From Curvibacter sp. CHRR-16 (GTDB lineage: Bacteria > Pseudomonadota > Gammaproteobacteria > Burkholderiales > Burkholderiaceae_C): a DNA stretch of 38,553 nt. Both the position numbers and the translations under genes were made by a program. Positions 1 through 7,879 of this stretch are shown one piece after another. Where the stretch lies: the NCBI RefSeq assembly GCF_018474005.1, contig NZ_JAHCSH010000009.1:1-38553 (forward strand), read 5' to 3'. Under the pieces are notes generated by a model. The model was not told the DNA's origin. It ran no database searches and saw only the letters and a list, made by a program, of their open reading frames with translations. Numbering within the stretch: position 1 is the first letter of the stretch; each line of letters opens with the position of its first letter.

Positions 1-1
1 C

Positions 2-82
2 GAAGAAAGGCCTAAGAGATCCCTTGGCGGTTTGACGCCGTCAGCCTACGCCAAGACGTTGATGCAAAACCAGTTAAATTAA
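2..82 (+). CDS. IS3-family transposase OrfB, C-terminal end (partial)
   Basis: Only the last 26 codons lie in the window, ending in TAA at 80-82. The readable peptide has RPKRSLGGLTPSAYA, the usual C-terminal signature of IS3-family integrase-core (DDE) transposases, just after the catalytic glutamate. The rest lies left of the window. The stop is followed directly by the inverted repeat at 87-127. The same repeat appears in opposite orientation at the right edge of the window, in front of an IS407-type orfA, so both edges probably carry the same kind of element. Family assignment is firm; which named IS it is cannot be told. Confidence 0.85.
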   Translation, partial: EERPKRSLGGLTPSAYAKTLMQNQLN

Positions 83-86
83 CCCC

Positions 87-127
87 GGACTCCAAAGCCC
101 AGTGCTACTGAAAACGGGGGGACGTCG
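87..127 (+). repeat. Right terminal inverted repeat of the IS element
   Basis: Read on the minus strand from 127 to 87, this matches the left IS end at 38315-38356 in about 36 of 42 aligned positions. Shared blocks are CGACGTCCCCCCG, AGTAGCA and TTGGAGTCC. The exact outer tip is uncertain, because the sequence runs on into a C5/G5 hairpin at 128-140. No target-site duplication can be checked here, because the two ends belong to different IS copies or to a repeat-collapsed contig end. Confidence 0.75.
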
Positions 128-140
128 CCCCCTGTGGGGG
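128..140. other. Short C5/G5 hairpin next to the IS end
   Basis: CCCCC-TGT-GGGGG directly abuts the IS inverted repeat. The C run could also pair with the G run at 116-121 inside the IS end. It may be part of the insertion target or of the element. There is no long T tract, so I do not call it a terminator. Confidence 0.4.
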
Positions 141-169
141 TGTTTATTGCTGGGCAATAGTAAATTATT

Positions 170-967
170 CTAGTCATTTTCTATTTTAATTTTCTTTGAG
201 AATAGATCTTTGAAGAAAAAATTTTTTCGTACAATTAAAAGACGTAAATATTCTTTGAGACGTCTTTCCCGAGTATTTTTGTAATATTTGCCAATCCCTC
301 CGCCTACGCCGCAGATGACGGGTGCCGTCACACTAAAAACTTTTTTTATTTCATTTTCAATAACAATATCTAAAAATGCATTTTCAAGCCCATGGCCTTC
401 CTCTTTTTTTATGCGTTTGTGTGCGTCTTTAAAGAGGCTTGTGTAATACTTTAATTCTGTTATATAAAATCGCGTGTCCACATAAGAAAGTATTGTTTTT
501 CGCCAGGGCGTCAGTGCGTTTAGAAAAATTCCTTGTAACAATATAGGGCCATGCCATCCTTCAACACAGGTTGTGAAATTTTCTACCCACAGTTTCGATG
601 AGCATTTAGCAAAGCAAGCTGCATCTGCAATCATTTTTGAATTTTTTATCGCAAAGCTAACAATTTCTCCTTCTCCGTAACCACGACCATGTAGGCGAAC
701 AAGGGATTGATTATTTTCAAAATGTAGGCACTCAATGCATGCGTCTGGAAATAGGGACTTTACATCAGCGGTAAAGTCATAGTTGGAGCCATCACAAAGC
801 ACCAATGGTTGTTGGGGATTCATTTCCAACCATTTTCCAACAGATTCGAGTGCAAGGCGGATTCTTTCCTGGGTATCAAGTAATCGAACTTCTGTGTCGT
901 GTGCAACAACACTTGACGTTAGCAGCACTGGAATTTCATGCGGATGCCTGTTAGGGTATTTTTTCAT
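170..967 (-). CDS. Uncharacterised surface-glycan cluster protein, possible glycosyltransferase
   Basis: A 265-residue protein with no signal peptide or membrane segment. I do not recognise a named family with certainty. The N-terminal half has a GT-A-like pattern: a hydrophobic strand (IPVLLTSSVV, residues 12-21), a second strand ending in LVLCDGSNYDF (about 55-65), then GRGYGEGEI (about 94-102) and a following helix. This resembles small putative glycosyltransferases of capsule and LPS clusters; that is an inference. The C-terminal tail is very rich in Lys and Phe. The gene is the last of the minus-strand polysaccharide operon, 9 nt after the DUF6492-like gene. Its 3' end is extremely AT-rich (11 G/C among bases 181-240), unlike the core genes of the window, which suggests horizontal acquisition. 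It ends about 40 bp from the IS. Confidence 0.7.
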   Translation of the reverse strand: MKKYPNRHPHEIPVLLTSSVVAHDTEVRLLDTQERIRLALESVGKWLEMNPQQPLVLCDGSNYDFTADVKSLFPDACIECLHFENNQSLVRLHGRGYGEGEIVSFAIKNSKMIADAACFAKCSSKLWVENFTTCVEGWHGPILLQGIFLNALTPWRKTILSYVDTRFYITELKYYTSLFKDAHKRIKKEEGHGLENAFLDIVIENEIKKVFSVTAPVICGVGGGIGKYYKNTRERRLKEYLRLLIVRKNFFFKDLFSKKIKIEND

Positions 968-976
968 GATATTTAA

Positions 977-1864
977 TTAGGTACGGCCTAGTGCTCTGCG
1001 AATTCTGCGGCCTAGCTTAGATAGTGAGCTACCACCTTCTGATGGCCAATCCATTTCCCGTTCCCAACTTGATTGGTAGACAACTCCACAATATATTATT
1101 TTTAACGCATCCTCATTGATGTGAATACGCTTGTCAAATTTCATTTGCCAAGCGTAGTGATACATCTTGAAAATTGGCTGCGAAGGGAGTAGGTCAATTG
1201 CTTTGTATTTTAGTAAGGCTTCACCATACCAGCGTTGCTCATTCCCGGATTTTATTATTAAATCGAGGAATGATATTTTTCTTGGATTGATGTAATTTTC
1301 AGCCAAACTAAGCCAGACACGTCTATCCCAAATAGGGCTATTAGGGCCAAAACTGTAATGTTTTCCATTGCGGCCAAACTCTTTCTGTACATCCAATGAT
1401 TCGCGGCGGAAGTTTTCTATTATGCTATTTTTTCTTTGAGAAAGAGCAGGATATAGAATATCATGTGCTTCATCAATGATGGTATAGGGGGTCCCCTCAG
1501 GGGTAATAAATTCATCTTGACGAAAAGGGCGAATGAATATGCAATCCGAATCAAGACATAGATAGGCGATTGATATATTTAAACGCCAAAACTCAGATTT
1601 GACTACCTGTTGAGAAAGGCTTCCTGGTATCTGAGTGAGTTTTTTAGGGTCAATTGCGGGGTTACATTCAATAATAGACTCATCACTAATGATGTGAACG
1701 TCATGCCCTGCTAAATACTTTTCAAAAAGGGTCATATCAGCTTGTGGTACTGATACATAAAACGGAATGCTATCAACGTTGAACTGGGCGATGGATTTGG
1801 CCAGTCGAGCTACGCGTTTAACGTCGGTGCTGTAGCTCTTGCAATAAAGGACGAACGGTCTCAT
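977..1864 (-). CDS. DUF6492-like putative glycosyltransferase
   Basis: A 295-residue cytoplasmic protein. It begins with a strand (FVLYCKSYSTDVKRVARLAKSI), has an FYVSVP strand at about 55 and a central LCLDSDCIF at about 103-110 that looks like the DxD nucleotide-sugar/metal motif of GT-A enzymes. This layout and the length of about 300 residues fit the DUF6492 family found in LPS and capsule clusters; the sugar and acceptor are unknown. The start codon overlaps the stop of the upstream deacetylase gene by 4 nt, so the two are translationally coupled. Base composition is lower in GC than in the flanking core genes. Family call moderately sure, enzymatic activity inferred. Confidence 0.7.
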   Translation of the reverse strand: MRPFVLYCKSYSTDVKRVARLAKSIAQFNVDSIPFYVSVPQADMTLFEKYLAGHDVHIISDESIIECNPAIDPKKLTQIPGSLSQQVVKSEFWRLNISIAYLCLDSDCIFIRPFRQDEFITPEGTPYTIIDEAHDILYPALSQRKNSIIENFRRESLDVQKEFGRNGKHYSFGPNSPIWDRRVWLSLAENYINPRKISFLDLIIKSGNEQRWYGEALLKYKAIDLLPSQPIFKMYHYAWQMKFDKRIHINEDALKIIYCGVVYQSSWEREMDWPSEGGSSLSKLGRRIRRALGRT

Positions 1865-2577
1865 GCACGCTTGTCTTCGTAGGTGGTGGCGATTTTCAGG
1901 AAAAACTGAAGTGGATTGGTCGCGCGTGCAACCATGATGCGCTGCAAAGTAAAAAGGTCAGCGCCGACCTCGGCTCTGCCCCGCTTGGTTGTGGTGGCCG
2001 TTGTATAGCCCGTATCGCGTACCATTTGTGCATGCTCTGCTTTGTACCAGCCGTAGGGGTAGCAGAAGTGGCGGACTTCACAGCCTATTGCTTGCTCCAG
2101 TTCGTGGCGGGATAGGCTAATTTGTGCGAATGCTTCGTCCTCGGTTAGTTGTGGCAAATTGGCATGGTCGCAGGTGTGGGACCCTACATCCATGCCTGCC
2201 GTAACCCACGTTTTCCAATCCGTTTGCGTCATAAGTGGTTTGGGAGCAACCTTCCCCAGATCCCACACATTGCTGCCACCGATTTGACGGCTTACGCCAT
2301 AGCAAGTGGCAGTAAAGCCATTTTTTTTCAGCACGGGTAGTGCATGCTGCAAGTTGTTTTGGAAACCATCGTCAAAGGTGATACCAACCACTTTGCCTAT
2401 TTTTTTACCTTGCAGGTATGGCATTAGGTCTTGCATGGATAAGCCGCGGTACCCCATAACCCGCAGCATGCGCATTTGCCATGCAAATGACTTTGGAGCA
2501 ACGATCAACCCCCGCAAAGCGGTGCCTTTGGGCGGAGGCGCATCGATTTGATGATACATCAGTATCGGTATTTTCAT
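1861..2577 (-). CDS. Polysaccharide deacetylase family protein (NodB-like)
   Basis: A 238-residue carbohydrate esterase 4-type protein. It has the metal-dependent deacetylase motifs in order: TFDDGF (about residues 67-72, with the two Asp), SHTCDH (about 133-138, with the metal-binding His pair) and CYPYGWY (about 173-179, motif 3). The start MKIPILMYHQI is typical of bacterial NodB-domain proteins. There is no signal peptide, so it probably acts in the cytoplasm on a lipid-linked sugar or glycan intermediate; this is inferred. It overlaps msbA upstream and the DUF6492-like gene downstream by 4 nt each, placing it inside the LPS/surface glycan operon. The substrate is unknown. Confidence 0.85.
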   Translation of the reverse strand: MKIPILMYHQIDAPPPKGTALRGLIVAPKSFAWQMRMLRVMGYRGLSMQDLMPYLQGKKIGKVVGITFDDGFQNNLQHALPVLKKNGFTATCYGVSRQIGGSNVWDLGKVAPKPLMTQTDWKTWVTAGMDVGSHTCDHANLPQLTEDEAFAQISLSRHELEQAIGCEVRHFCYPYGWYKAEHAQMVRDTGYTTATTTKRGRAEVGADLFTLQRIMVARATNPLQFFLKIATTYEDKRA

Positions 2578-4319
2578 AGCTGCATTCGATTGAGATTGGC
2601 GTAGTAGCCGCCGCGCTGAAGTAACTCGGTGTGCACACCTTGTTCGACGATGGCACCTTGGTGCAGGACAAGAATTTGATCTGCCTTTTCAATGGTGCTG
2701 AGTCTGTGGGCAATGACCAGTGTGGTGCGATTCTTCATGAGTTGGGCCAGAGCTGCTTGCACAACGCGTTCGCTTTCTGTGTCCAGAGCCGATGTGGCTT
2801 CGTCCAAGATGAGGATAGGGGCGTTTTTCAGTATGGCTCGCGCAATCGCGAGGCGTTGTCGCTGCCCACCAGATAGTTTTGCTCCATCTTCGCCAATTCG
2901 GGTATCTAAGCCTTGCGGTAGCTCTTGAATGAAGTCCCATGCGTTTGCTGCTTGTGCCGCAGCAATCACTGCTTCACGGTTTGTTTCGGTACTGATTCCC
3001 ATGGCTATGTTGGCATAGACCGAATCGTTGAATAGGACAATCTCTTGGCTGACTAGCGCGATCTGCGCACGTAAACTGAGAAGAGAGAAGTTGCGAATGT
3101 CGCATTCATCAATTTCGATACTGCCACTGTCGATTTCATAAAAACGTGGGAGTAAGTTACCGATAGTTGTTTTGCCGCTGCCTGAACTTCCCACCAGTGC
3201 AATAGTTTGACCAGCATGCAGGGTGAAGCTCAGATCTGTAATGGCCGACTTTTCGCTGCTAGGGTAGCGAAAGTTGACGCACTTGAACTCGATTTTTTTG
3301 AAATTTGAAGAGAGTTTTAGTACCCCTTTATCGGTTTCTGTAGCTGTATCTAGGAGACTAAAGACGCTCTCACAAGCTGCCAATCCTCTTTGCAATATTG
3401 GGTGAATAGTGGTTAGTTGCTTGATTGGTGCAATGAGGAGCAGTAACGCAGTAATAAAGGAAGCAAAACCACCTGCACTATGCGTGCCGTTTTGGGTGCC
3501 CTGGTTGAGTGCCAAGTAAGTGATGATCGCCACAGCTAGTGCTGCCGCTAGGTGGGTTATGGGGGTGAGAGCAGAGGCTGGAACAGTTTCTTTCATCATG
3601 GCGCGCCGAAATCGTTCGGTATCTGCCCTAAAACGATCAGACTCGCGAAGCTGGCCGCCATAAATTTTTATGACTTTGTTGGCGTTGATAGCTTCCTCAA
3701 TCGTATGTGCGATTTGCTGAATGGCATGGAGGCTATTTCGGCTTGCTTGACGTGCGCGTTTGTTAAACCGCTGGACGACAAATGCGATCAGGGGTCCAAT
3801 CGTCAAAGTAATGCATGTGAGCTTCCAATCAAGATAGAGCAAATAGCAGAGAAGTGCGACAGCGGTAAATGACTCTCGGATGGCTGTGACCAAGACAGTG
3901 GTGGCAGCTTGGTTGACGTTGTCTGCATGATAAAGAAGACGGGTTGCGAGAGTGCCTGCCGATTGGTCGTGAAAAGTCTTGGTCGGCAAAAGCAATAGTT
4001 TTGCAAACATCTCTCGACGCAAATCGGTCACCAGTTGGGTAGAAATCCACGACATCAAATAGCTGGTGGTAAAGGCGAGCAAACCACGAACCAAAAACAG
4101 CAAAATAATGGCAATCGGTGCGGCCCAAATAATTTCGCTTCGCTCAGCTTGGAACCCATGATCTAGCAGGTATTTCATGATCGCTGGAAACACTGGCTCA
4201 GTGGTAGCTGTTCCTACCATGCCCAGAATTGCTAATGAAAATACTCTCCAGTGCGGACGTAGGTAACCCAAAAGGCGCAAATAGAGTTGAGTACCAGTCT
4301 GATTGTTGGCTTTATCCAT
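2574..4319 (-). CDS. msbA: Lipid A export ABC transporter MsbA
   Basis: A 581-residue half-transporter with an N-terminal six-helix membrane domain and a C-terminal ATPase. Visible motifs: Walker A GSSGSGKTT (about residue 377), Q-loop SQEIVLFND, signature LSGGQRQR, Walker B ILILDEATSALD and switch His in IAHRLST. Length and motif order match MsbA/LpxA-exporting flippases, which act as homodimers in the inner membrane and flip core-lipid A to the periplasmic side. Neighbouring glycosyltransferase and deacetylase genes support an LPS role. The start lies 4 nt after the upstream WaaE-like gene. A related polysaccharide or peptide exporter cannot be excluded, but MsbA is the best call. Confidence 0.88.
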   Translation of the reverse strand: MDKANNQTGTQLYLRLLGYLRPHWRVFSLAILGMVGTATTEPVFPAIMKYLLDHGFQAERSEIIWAAPIAIILLFLVRGLLAFTTSYLMSWISTQLVTDLRREMFAKLLLLPTKTFHDQSAGTLATRLLYHADNVNQAATTVLVTAIRESFTAVALLCYLLYLDWKLTCITLTIGPLIAFVVQRFNKRARQASRNSLHAIQQIAHTIEEAINANKVIKIYGGQLRESDRFRADTERFRRAMMKETVPASALTPITHLAAALAVAIITYLALNQGTQNGTHSAGGFASFITALLLLIAPIKQLTTIHPILQRGLAACESVFSLLDTATETDKGVLKLSSNFKKIEFKCVNFRYPSSEKSAITDLSFTLHAGQTIALVGSSGSGKTTIGNLLPRFYEIDSGSIEIDECDIRNFSLLSLRAQIALVSQEIVLFNDSVYANIAMGISTETNREAVIAAAQAANAWDFIQELPQGLDTRIGEDGAKLSGGQRQRLAIARAILKNAPILILDEATSALDTESERVVQAALAQLMKNRTTLVIAHRLSTIEKADQILVLHQGAIVEQGVHTELLQRGGYYANLNRMQL

Positions 4320-4323
4320 GGCT

Positions 4324-5094
4324 TTACTCTGGTCGTTGCCATTCGTTTTTTTTCTGCATCTCCAGTGCCTTTACGTACCTATAAAAAGTACCTTCAAAAT
4401 TGCCAACAGCAATCACAAAGCCTGGCCATCCATCCAAAAAACCCAATTTAAATAGATAGTGCTTCCAAAATGCCCATGTGCCATGCAACAGGGCCGACCA
4501 CATGGTGATGCGTTTATGCACGATTTTTTCAGCGCCTAAGCTGGAATAACGGTTGGCTTTGTGCATCACTTCAGCCATGTTCTTGAACGGGAACTGCCAT
4601 ATGGCATTGCGCATAACGCCCAAGGGTTTGTCTGTCAGCAACTCGTAGCCTTCATGCACAGGCTTTTCGTCGTAGCGCATAGCACTTTTGCGAAACAGTT
4701 GTGGCTGGCGGTAGTTGGGGTACCAGCCGGAGTGCTTGATCCAGCGGCCCATGAAAAAATTGCGTCTAGGTGTTTGGTAGGCGTCTAGTGCAGTAGGGGA
4801 TTCGATAATGCTGCGGATTTCTGCGGCCGCTTCTGGCGTGCAGCGCTCGTCGGCATCAAGGCTGAAAATCCAATCATGCGTACACGCCGCAATAGCGCTG
4901 TTACGCAGCTTGCCAAAACCTTCGAACTTGACCTGCACAACACGTGCGCCCAGAGATTCTGCGATGGAGGCTGTATCGTCCGTGCTCCAAGAGTCAACGA
5001 CGATAACCTCATCAGCCCAGCGTACCGATTCGACCGCTTGGCGCACTTTCTCGGCTTCGTTGTAGGCAATGATATAGACGGAGATAGCGCTCAT
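4324..5094 (-). CDS. Family 2 glycosyltransferase, WaaE/KdtX-like (LPS core)
   Basis: A 256-residue GT-A enzyme. The N-terminus has the family motif YIIAYNEAEKVRQAVESVRWADEVIVVDS, followed by STDDT, and FSLDADER (about 96-103) supplies the DxD-type metal/nucleotide-sugar site. The order and the length of about 250 residues match the WaaE/KdtX branch that adds glucose to the inner LPS core on heptose; acceptor specificity is inferred. It is the first gene of the minus-strand operon running into msbA, and its start is only 31 bp from the divergent glycosyltransferase at 5126, so the promoters of the two must be short or overlap coding sequence. Confidence 0.8.
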   Translation of the reverse strand: MSAISVYIIAYNEAEKVRQAVESVRWADEVIVVDSWSTDDTASIAESLGARVVQVKFEGFGKLRNSAIAACTHDWIFSLDADERCTPEAAAEIRSIIESPTALDAYQTPRRNFFMGRWIKHSGWYPNYRQPQLFRKSAMRYDEKPVHEGYELLTDKPLGVMRNAIWQFPFKNMAEVMHKANRYSSLGAEKIVHKRITMWSALLHGTWAFWKHYLFKLGFLDGWPGFVIAVGNFEGTFYRYVKALEMQKKNEWQRPE

Positions 5095-5125
5095 GCGTAG
5101 TAGCCCAAGGTGTTAGCATTCCCAA

Positions 5126-6010
5126 ATGAAGCAGGAAAGCAGTCAAGTCTATTCCAAAACCGAGGGTGATTTCATCTCGATTGTCATCACCACGTACAAC
5201 CGCAGTGATGCCTTAATAGCCGTTCTCCAAGGTTTGGAATGGCAAGCCGATCGTGCTTTTGAAGTGATCGTGGCCGATGACGGGTCTCGCCCCGAGCACG
5301 TGCAAGCAATACACGAATACGCACAAGCCAGTGCTTTGTCCATTCGCCATATCTGGCACCCCGATGTGGGATTTACCGCTGCGCAGGTTCGCAATATGGG
5401 CGTTAGCCAAGCCAAGGGTAACTACATTGTTCTGCTGGATGGGGACTGCGTGCCTGAGCGTGACTTCGTTACCCAGCATAGGCGTTTACGCGCACGGGGT
5501 TGCTTTGTGAACGGTAGTCGCGTTTTGCTCACTGCGGTGGCCAGCCAAGATCTCATGCGGCATGCGCGCCGATGGTTGGGGCAGGGCATCTGGTTTTGGA
5601 TGGTGCAACGTTGGTACAAGCACAGCAACAAGTGGCTGCCTTTGCTGCGCCTACCGGACGGTGCGTACCGGGTGCAAGGAACTTTCCGATGGAAAGGCAT
5701 TCGTAGCTGCAATATGGGCGTTTGGCGTGATGACTACTGGTCTGTCAACGGTTTTGATGAAACCTTTGTTGGCTGGGGGCATGAAGATGCCGACTTCGTT
5801 CTGCGGCTGCACAATGCAGGACTGCAGCGCAAAAATGGCTTTGCCGCCACCGAGGTTTATCACCTCTGGCATCAGGAAGCCCAGCGCGACCACGAAAACC
5901 ACAATGCACAGAAGGTGCATGAGCGTTCTCGAACGGGCCTAGTCCAGGCTGAACTGGGTTTACACCAGGCCACTGGCTATGACCAGATGCGCCTCACAAG
6001 TTGGAGATAA
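5126..6010 (+). CDS. Family 2 glycosyltransferase with galactosyltransferase-like C-terminus
   Basis: A 294-residue cytoplasmic GT2 enzyme. The N-terminal Rossmann-like half shows SIVITTYNRSDAL (about residues 18-30), VIVADDGS and LLDGDCVPE (the DxD-type motif, about 109-117). The C-terminal part has FDETFVGWGHEDADFVLRL (about 212-230), the WGxED acid-base motif of the Glyco_transf_7C/chondroitin-type branch. Donor and acceptor are unknown. It diverges from the LPS operon at 5094 and ends 9 bp before tolB, so it may be co-transcribed with tolB-pal-cpoB, an unusual partnership because tolA normally sits there. Confidence 0.85.
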   Translation: MKQESSQVYSKTEGDFISIVITTYNRSDALIAVLQGLEWQADRAFEVIVADDGSRPEHVQAIHEYAQASALSIRHIWHPDVGFTAAQVRNMGVSQAKGNYIVLLDGDCVPERDFVTQHRRLRARGCFVNGSRVLLTAVASQDLMRHARRWLGQGIWFWMVQRWYKHSNKWLPLLRLPDGAYRVQGTFRWKGIRSCNMGVWRDDYWSVNGFDETFVGWGHEDADFVLRLHNAGLQRKNGFAATEVYHLWHQEAQRDHENHNAQKVHERSRTGLVQAELGLHQATGYDQMRLTSWR

Positions 6011-6019
6011 TTTGTAAGC

Positions 6020-7282
6020 ATGAAAAAGCTGATTTTGTTTGTCTGCGCTTTGTTGGCCACATCGCTGGCTGCTGCGCAATTTCGGGTGGAAGTGACTGGT
6101 GTTGGTTTGACCCAAGTGCCAATTGCTATTGCACAGTTCAAAGCAGAAGAGGGCAGCCCCCAAAAAGTGTCTGCCGTTGTCCAAGCAGACTTGGAGCGTA
6201 GCGGCCAGTTTCGTGGATCCAGCCCTGTTGCTGGTACTTGGGACGAAGCTGCGCGCATGGATTTGGCGGCTTGGCGCCAAAAAGGATCGGATGCTGCGGT
6301 AGTGGGTAGTATCACCAAACTGGCCGATGGTCGCTTTGACGTGCGTTTTCGCTTGTGGGATTTAGCCAAAGGACAAGACTTGGGCGGTCAAAGCCATGTG
6401 GTGGTTGCAGCGGATTTGCGCTTGGCCGCCCACCGCATTGCCGACTACGTGTATGAAAAAATCACCGGAGACAAAGGCGTCTTTTCTACCCGCATTGCCT
6501 ACATCACCAAAAGCAGTGGCTTGTACAACTTGTGGGTGGCCGATGCCGATGGTGAAAATGCGCAAAGTGCTTTGAGTAGCCCTGAGCCCATCATTTCCCC
6601 TGCGTGGTCGCCTTCAGGCAAGCAATTGGCGTATGTGTCCTTTGAATCCCGCAAGCCCGTGGTGTATGTTCATGAAGTGGCGACAGGCAAACGCCGCTTG
6701 CTAGCCAACTTCAAGGGGTCAAACAGTGCTCCCGCTTGGTCTCCGGATGGTCGTCAAGTTGCAGTGACCTTGACCCGCGATGGCATTTCGCAGATTTACC
6801 TGATGGATGCCAATGGTGGCGAGCCCAAACGACTGGCTCAGTCTGGTTCTATCGACACTGAACCTGTTTTCACAGCGGATGGCAAAACCCTGTATTTTGT
6901 GAGTGACCGTGGTGGCTCTCCCCAGATTTATCGCATGCCTGTAACCGGTGGAAATGCAGAACGCGTCACCTTCAATGGTACGTACAACATTTCTCCTAGC
7001 CTCAGTGTCGATGGAAAGTATCTGGCTTACGTGTCCCGAGTCAATGGGCAGTTCAAACTGCATGTGATGGATCTGGCCTCTGGTGTGGCCCAAGCCATTA
7101 CCGACACCGCATCAGACGAGAGTCCCAGTTTCTCGCCCAATGGCCGCTTGATCATGTACGCCACCGTGCAACAAGGCAAAGAGGCCTTGATGACCACCAC
7201 GGTTGACGGCAAGATCAAGGCTCGCTTGGCTGGCCAATTTGGAGACATTCGCGAGCCCGATTGGGGCCCCGTATTGAAATAA
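6020..7282 (+). CDS. tolB: Tol-Pal system protein TolB
   Basis: A 420-residue periplasmic protein. A Sec signal peptide is visible (MKKLILFVCALLATSLAAA, cut around residue 20). It is followed by the N-terminal alpha/beta domain that contacts TolA and a six-bladed beta-propeller with repeated SPAWSPSGKQLAYVS, APAWSPDGRQVAV and SPSFSPNGRLI units. TolB binds Pal and TolA and supports outer-membrane invagination during division. A GGAG lies 14 nt before the ATG, slightly far. Pal and cpoB follow in the same direction. tolQ, tolR and tolA are not upstream as they are in most Proteobacteria; a glycosyltransferase is found there instead. Confidence 0.97.
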   Translation: MKKLILFVCALLATSLAAAQFRVEVTGVGLTQVPIAIAQFKAEEGSPQKVSAVVQADLERSGQFRGSSPVAGTWDEAARMDLAAWRQKGSDAAVVGSITKLADGRFDVRFRLWDLAKGQDLGGQSHVVVAADLRLAAHRIADYVYEKITGDKGVFSTRIAYITKSSGLYNLWVADADGENAQSALSSPEPIISPAWSPSGKQLAYVSFESRKPVVYVHEVATGKRRLLANFKGSNSAPAWSPDGRQVAVTLTRDGISQIYLMDANGGEPKRLAQSGSIDTEPVFTADGKTLYFVSDRGGSPQIYRMPVTGGNAERVTFNGTYNISPSLSVDGKYLAYVSRVNGQFKLHVMDLASGVAQAITDTASDESPSFSPNGRLIMYATVQQGKEALMTTTVDGKIKARLAGQFGDIREPDWGPVLK

Positions 7283-7309
7283 CGCACTGGCATTAAGGAG
7301 AACTACACC

Positions 7310-7870
7310 ATGAAACGCTATGTACTCACCCTGACCGCAGCATTGGTTTTGTCTGCTTGCGGTTCTTCGGTCAAACTCAATGACGTGCAAGTTGAAGACC
7401 GTTCTGGCACACCGGCCAGCGCGATCAATGCGAGCAACTCCAGTGCCAGCGATGCCAATACTGGCACCGCCGTTTCCCAAAGCAATGTGGCCAGTGTAGA
7501 TGTGAACCAAGCCCAACGCTCGGTCGATGCTTTCCTCAAAACCACCGAACGGGTGGTGTACTTTGATTTTGACAGCTATGTTCTGCGCACGGAGGCTCAG
7601 CCCGTGATTGAGGCTCACGCCAAATTCCTCAAAGCAAACCCTGCTCGCAAAGTCAATCTTGAAGGGCATACCGATGAGCGTGGTGGCCGTGAATACAACC
7701 TCGCACTGGGACAAAAACGGGCAGAAGCCGTGCGCAAAGCCTTGGCCTTGCAAGGCGTTTCTGATACGCAAATGGAAGCCGTGAGCTTTGGCAAGGAAAA
7801 GCCAGCAGCCCAAGGCGGCACCGAAGACGCCATGGCCAAAAACCGCCGTGTTGAATTCACTTACCGCTGA
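7310..7870 (+). CDS. pal: Peptidoglycan-associated lipoprotein Pal
   Basis: A 186-residue outer-membrane lipoprotein. The signal peptide ends in lipobox LSAC with the lipidated cysteine at residue 17. A Ser/Ala/Asn-rich linker follows, then an OmpA-like peptidoglycan-binding domain with VYFDFDSYVL, LEGHTDERGGREYN and LGQKRAEAV. The Asp and Arg that hold meso-diaminopimelate in this family lie within TDERG and the QKRAE helix. AAGGAG sits 9 nt upstream of the ATG, a strong ribosome-binding site. It lies 27 bp after tolB and 9 bp before cpoB, clearly one operon. Confidence 0.97.
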   Translation: MKRYVLTLTAALVLSACGSSVKLNDVQVEDRSGTPASAINASNSSASDANTGTAVSQSNVASVDVNQAQRSVDAFLKTTERVVYFDFDSYVLRTEAQPVIEAHAKFLKANPARKVNLEGHTDERGGREYNLALGQKRAEAVRKALALQGVSDTQMEAVSFGKEKPAAQGGTEDAMAKNRRVEFTYR

Positions 7871-7879
7871 AGTACAGCC

